In this document: one piece after another, positions 61,541 to 64,000 of the stretch | How the letters are laid out: every line of letters starts with the position of its first letter | How positions within the stretch are numbered: the stretch's first letter is position 1 | NCBI RefSeq assembly: GCF_042688525.2 | Contig: NZ_JBHWAB010000002.1 | Span: 62,001 to 126,000 of the forward strand | Direction: 5' to 3' | Length of the DNA stretch: 64,000 bases | DNA from: Haloimpatiens sp042688525 | Lineage (GTDB): Bacteria > Bacillota > Clostridia > Clostridiales > Clostridiaceae | Position numbers and translations under genes: made by a program | Notes under the pieces: generated by a model | Seen by the model: the letters and a program-made list of their open reading frames with translations, nothing else | What the model was told of the DNA's origin: nothing | The model's database searches: none

Positions 61541-61906
61541 ATGGTGCAATTAAATGATAAATTTTATACTACAAAAGATTTAAGGATGAGTGAATGTGTT
61601 AATGTTAACTATGAAGATGAACTTGTTTTGCTTACAGATCCAAATTTAAAAAAATGGTTATTAATAAATAGTGGTATGTGTGAAATTATAAAAAAATGTG
61701 ATGGAAATACTACTGTGTCAGAAATAATAAGTAAATTAAAAAAACAATATCCAAATAATTACAACGAAGAAATGAGTAAAAATATAATACAAGTTTTAAA
61801 TAGTTTATATAATGAAAATTTAATATTTAGGGGTACAGCCGACATACATGTAAAAATGAGCCACATGCTGGATAAAAATTCCAATATGTGGCTTTTACTA
61901 TTTTGA
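61541..61906 (+). CDS. PqqD-like/RRE-domain protein, probably a truncated maturase
   Basis: A 121-residue protein. Residues ~20-100 fit a PqqD-like RiPP-recognition domain (VNVNYEDELVLLTDPNLKKW, INSGMCEIIKKCDGNTTVSE, IIQVLNSLYNENLIF). Such domains form the N-terminus of many radical SAM peptide maturases. After residue ~100 the text (SHMLDKNSNMWLLLF) lies inside a terminator-like inverted repeat (AGCCACAT/ATGTGGCT, 61860-61895) and is unlike the family. I infer that the radical SAM part was lost. It may still bind the peptide leader. Confidence 0.7.
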   Translation: MVQLNDKFYTTKDLRMSECVNVNYEDELVLLTDPNLKKWLLINSGMCEIIKKCDGNTTVSEIISKLKKQYPNNYNEEMSKNIIQVLNSLYNENLIFRGTADIHVKMSHMLDKNSNMWLLLF

Positions 61907-61920
61907 TTATTATTTTTAGT

Positions 61921-62558
61921 AATTGGTGAACAATATAAGAAAATTGTGAACTAAATATCAATTGTTTTATTTCATCTGGTAATGGAGTTCGACAAATTGA
62001 TTGAATCTCCTTAGCCCCTTTAACTTTAGTTCTAACTCAAAATCATTTTTTTTAAATAAAGGTATTCCATGACCTATTAGTGTAGGTGATATAGTAATAA
62101 TAAATTCGTCAACTAAACTTTCTTTAATAAAAGAATTTAGAAGAACACCACCGCCAACAAGCCATATGTTTCCGCCATCCAGTCTTTTGATTTTATTTGT
62201 AAATTCCACTACATCTTGATTAATAAATTCTACATTTTCATTCTTACCTTTTTCTGATTTAGAAAATACATAACACTTTTTATTCTTATAAGGAAATTTA
62301 CCTTTTTCTTTCTCAATAATCCAGTCATAAGTTCTTCTACCAATTAGAATAGTATCAACTGTGTTGTAGAATTCAGAATATCCATTATCTCCTTCACCTT
62401 CAGTTTTAAACAACCATTCCAAGGAATCATCTTCTGTCGCTATGTAACCATCTAAACTTGTTGCAATATATAAAACTAATTTTCTATTGTTGAGCATCTA
62501 TAAACCTCCATATTTATAAAATTCAATCTAATTTTAAAATATAATTAGTGAACAATAT
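61921..62558. repeat. Direct repeats flanking the DHFR-family gene
   Basis: AATTGGTGAACAATAT (61921-61936) and AATTAGTGAACAATAT (62543-62558) differ by one base and flank the gene at 61967-62497. They may mark the edges of an inserted segment or a past recombination. Confidence 0.5.
61967..62497 (-). CDS. Dihydrofolate-reductase-family protein (RibD C-terminal type)
   Basis: A 176-residue protein of the DHFR/RibD_C superfamily: KLVLYIATSLDGYIATEDDS at the N-terminus, TILIGRRTYDWI for nucleotide binding, and GGNIWLVGGGVLLNSFI for the NADPH-binding glycine loop. TATGGAGG precedes the ATG. These stand-alone proteins (YyaP/YwjB-like) are widespread reductases of unknown substrate; they do not normally replace FolA. 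Direct repeats flank the gene. Confidence 0.88.
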   Translation of the reverse strand: MLNNRKLVLYIATSLDGYIATEDDSLEWLFKTEGEGDNGYSEFYNTVDTILIGRRTYDWIIEKEKGKFPYKNKKCYVFSKSEKGKNENVEFINQDVVEFTNKIKRLDGGNIWLVGGGVLLNSFIKESLVDEFIITISPTLIGHGIPLFKKNDFELELKLKGLRRFNQFVELHYQMK

Positions 62559-62613
62559 CGTACGACTGCGAAATAACTCTTAAGTAAATTGTACCATTAA
62601 AAATAATAGTTTA

Positions 62614-63354
62614 CTATTGTTTAGAGTGGGTTTTGTCGGAAATGTTGGCGCTACCCCTACCTTGTAATGTATAGTTTGTAACCTCTTCATCAAGATTAAA
62701 TCCAAAAGTAGGATATTTAGGGGTACCTTCTACATCAAATATCCATATAGGATAACAAGATAATATTCCACCATCTACAATGTAGTTATTTTTTAATTTT
62801 ACTGGTTCAAAGAAAAATGGTATACTCATACTCATTCTTACAGCTTTAGAAATCTCAAATTCCATAGGATCTATTCCATACTTTTTAAGATTATCAGGTA
62901 AAATTAACATGGTGCCTGTGCTTACATCAGCAGCAACTATTTTAAGTCTTGATTCTCCATTTATACATACATCTTTAAATTTAGTTTTTCCCTTTGCTTT
63001 TAAATGATTATACATCCATTTTTCAAAATAATCTCCACTATAAAGTCCTTTATCCATAAATAAGTTGTATGCATGTGATGATTTTTCTAATATATTACCT
63101 GTATCAAATATAGATATGTTTTTATCTAAAAATTTGTTGTAATCTGTATTAACTATTAGTTCTCTTAGTTCTTTTCCAGAATAGCCTACAGCTAAAAGAG
63201 AAGCTATTATAGAACCTGCTGATGTTCCAGCACATCTATTTAATTCATATCCTTCTTCTTCAAGTCTACATATTGCCCCTACAAAAGCAACTCCCTTAAC
63301 TCCTCCTCCTTCAAATACTCCATCATACTTTTTAATATTATTTGCATTTGTCAT
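62614..63354 (-). CDS. Patatin-like phospholipase
   Basis: A 246-residue protein with a glycine-rich oxyanion loop (FEGGGVKGVAFVGA, about 14-27), the nucleophile serine in GTSAGS (S45) and the aspartate in IVDGGIL. These form the Ser-Asp dyad of patatin lipid acyl hydrolases. ATG 63354 follows AAAGGGTG; a GTG at 63363 is also in frame but worse placed. No signal peptide. It is probably a cytoplasmic lipase. Some patatins act in phage-defence systems, but no cyclase partner is nearby. Confidence 0.9.
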   Translation of the reverse strand: MTNANNIKKYDGVFEGGGVKGVAFVGAICRLEEEGYELNRCAGTSAGSIIASLLAVGYSGKELRELIVNTDYNKFLDKNISIFDTGNILEKSSHAYNLFMDKGLYSGDYFEKWMYNHLKAKGKTKFKDVCINGESRLKIVAADVSTGTMLILPDNLKKYGIDPMEFEISKAVRMSMSIPFFFEPVKLKNNYIVDGGILSCYPIWIFDVEGTPKYPTFGFNLDEEVTNYTLQGRGSANISDKTHSKQ

Positions 63355-63744
63355 TAATATCACCCTTTCTAATTAATAATTGTCTTACTGGACAGTTTGT
63401 TGTGTCTTACACTTTATACAGATGGTGAGAATTTATATAAAGTATTTTCAGTTTACTTTTTATGATTTTTTACCATCTATATATAATAAGGAGATTTTTA
63501 GAGGATGTTTTAGAAAATTTTTTTCTAGAGCGTATTTTTATTGATTAAATGTATTAAGAAATTGGAGTACAATTCACTCTAAATAATAGTAATATATCAC
63601 GCATAATGGTATTATTTACCTATAAGCTGATTTGTAATTATATTAAAAGGTGAAGTAAATGTTATTTATATAATATACAGATAAATAGTCATTTATGAAG
63701 TTAATTTATATTCAAATTATTTATATATAGGAGGTAAAATTTTA

Positions 63745-64000
63745 ATGAAAAAAATCCAAGATTTACTCATGTGTCCTTTATGCAAATGTGACTTGTCTGA
63801 AAAATTAGAATGTACGAAATGTGGAAATAAATACTCTTATGAGCACGGCGTTTTTAATGTTGTTTCTCCAAAATTGTCAAGTAATCAGGAGATATTGTGG
63901 AAAATAACAGATGATATGATTGAAAACGATATTGAAGCTACAAAACAGAAAGATAATGATAATGCCTCTATTAAAGATTATAATGCACATAAAAATAAAG
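63745..64000 (+). CDS. Trm112-like zinc domain/methyltransferase, 3' end outside window
   Basis: ATG with GGAGG upstream opens a frame of 85 codons that runs off the right edge. The zinc-ribbon start (MCPLCKCDLSEKLECTKCGN) with four cysteines and a YSYEHGVFNVV strand matches the Trm112/RlmA-like N-terminus that precedes a SAM-dependent methyltransferase domain in many clostridial proteins. The methyltransferase part is not in view. The interval 63364-63744 holds only a short AGATGGT/ACCATCT inverted repeat (about 63420-63478). Confidence 0.6.
   Translation, partial: MKKIQDLLMCPLCKCDLSEKLECTKCGNKYSYEHGVFNVVSPKLSSNQEILWKITDDMIENDIEATKQKDNDNASIKDYNAHKNK

Noticed and set aside
62564..62580. CTGCGAAATAACTC as a MITE end
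   Set aside because: Only the first eight bases match the IS4 terminal repeat and no partner end or inner motif is near.
62614..63354. Patatin as part of a CBASS-type defence system
   Set aside because: No nucleotide cyclase or accessory gene lies beside it in view.
1..64000. tRNA, rRNA or prophage genes
   Set aside because: I saw no cloverleaf with a conserved TTCRANNC arm, no rRNA sequence, and no phage structural, integrase or lysis genes.

Overview
The window is very AT-rich, with strong AGGAGG-type ribosome binding sites, T-box leaders on valS and serS and many small membrane proteins. This fits a Clostridium (sensu stricto) chromosome; I cannot name the species from the sequence. Housekeeping content is thin (valS, serS). 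The rest is accessory: transporters, two-component systems, acetyltransferases, peptide-modification loci, insertion sequences and gene debris.

Layout. 1-10.6 kb: an NTF2-like gene running off the left edge, acetyltransferases, an FtsX-type ABC exporter, an AAA-ATPase/PD-(D/E)XK protein, an IS4-family element (7630-9144) and a frameshifted GH5-like lipoprotein. 10.9-14.2 kb: small membrane or exported proteins and a P-loop kinase. 14.4-17.4 kb: T-box and valS. 17.5-23.8 kb: a seven-gene minus-strand operon built around the His-Xaa-Ser (Hxs) radical-SAM system. Besides hxsA, hxsB, hxsC and hxsD it carries a prepilin-peptidase-like A24 membrane protease, a short HxsD-like protein and an MBL/MORN fusion, behind a promoter covered by a 28-bp dyad. 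24-26.8 kb: an acetyltransferase and an ATPase/TOPRIM-like pair that looks like a defence module. 26.9-29.6 kb: an IS1380 element nested in a MITE, with pseudogene debris. 29.6-35.5 kb: a two-component system with an antimicrobial-peptide-type ABC exporter. 35.5-39.3 kb: an ABC-F protein behind an attenuator leader, then an ABC exporter. 40.4 kb: a single CRISPR-repeat-like unit. 40.7-43.8 kb: AraC/GyrI regulators with a drug ABC exporter. 44-45 kb: a DUF3990/DUF3791 pair. 45.6-46.5 kb: a chagasin-like inhibitor beside a broken cysteine-peptidase-like gene. 47.3-52.3 kb: a BcrAB-like exporter with a divergent two-component system. 52.4-54 kb: T-box and serS. 56.2-61.9 kb: a damaged RiPP-like locus (MATE exporter, ABC exporter, 28-residue Cys-rich peptide, RRE/PqqD-like domain) split by a second identical IS1380. 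62-64 kb: a DHFR-family protein, a patatin and the start of a Trm112-like/methyltransferase gene.

Two themes connect the window. First, ribosomally made peptides: one intact Hxs modification operon, one decaying Cys-rich peptide locus, and several exporters or sensors of the kind used against antimicrobial peptides. Second, one mobile family: the IS4 element at 7630-9144 shares terminal repeats with at least four 101-259 bp MITE-like elements and further fragments. IS1380 has inserted into two of these at the palindrome TAATTA, and the two identical inverted IS1380 copies bracket about 31 kb.
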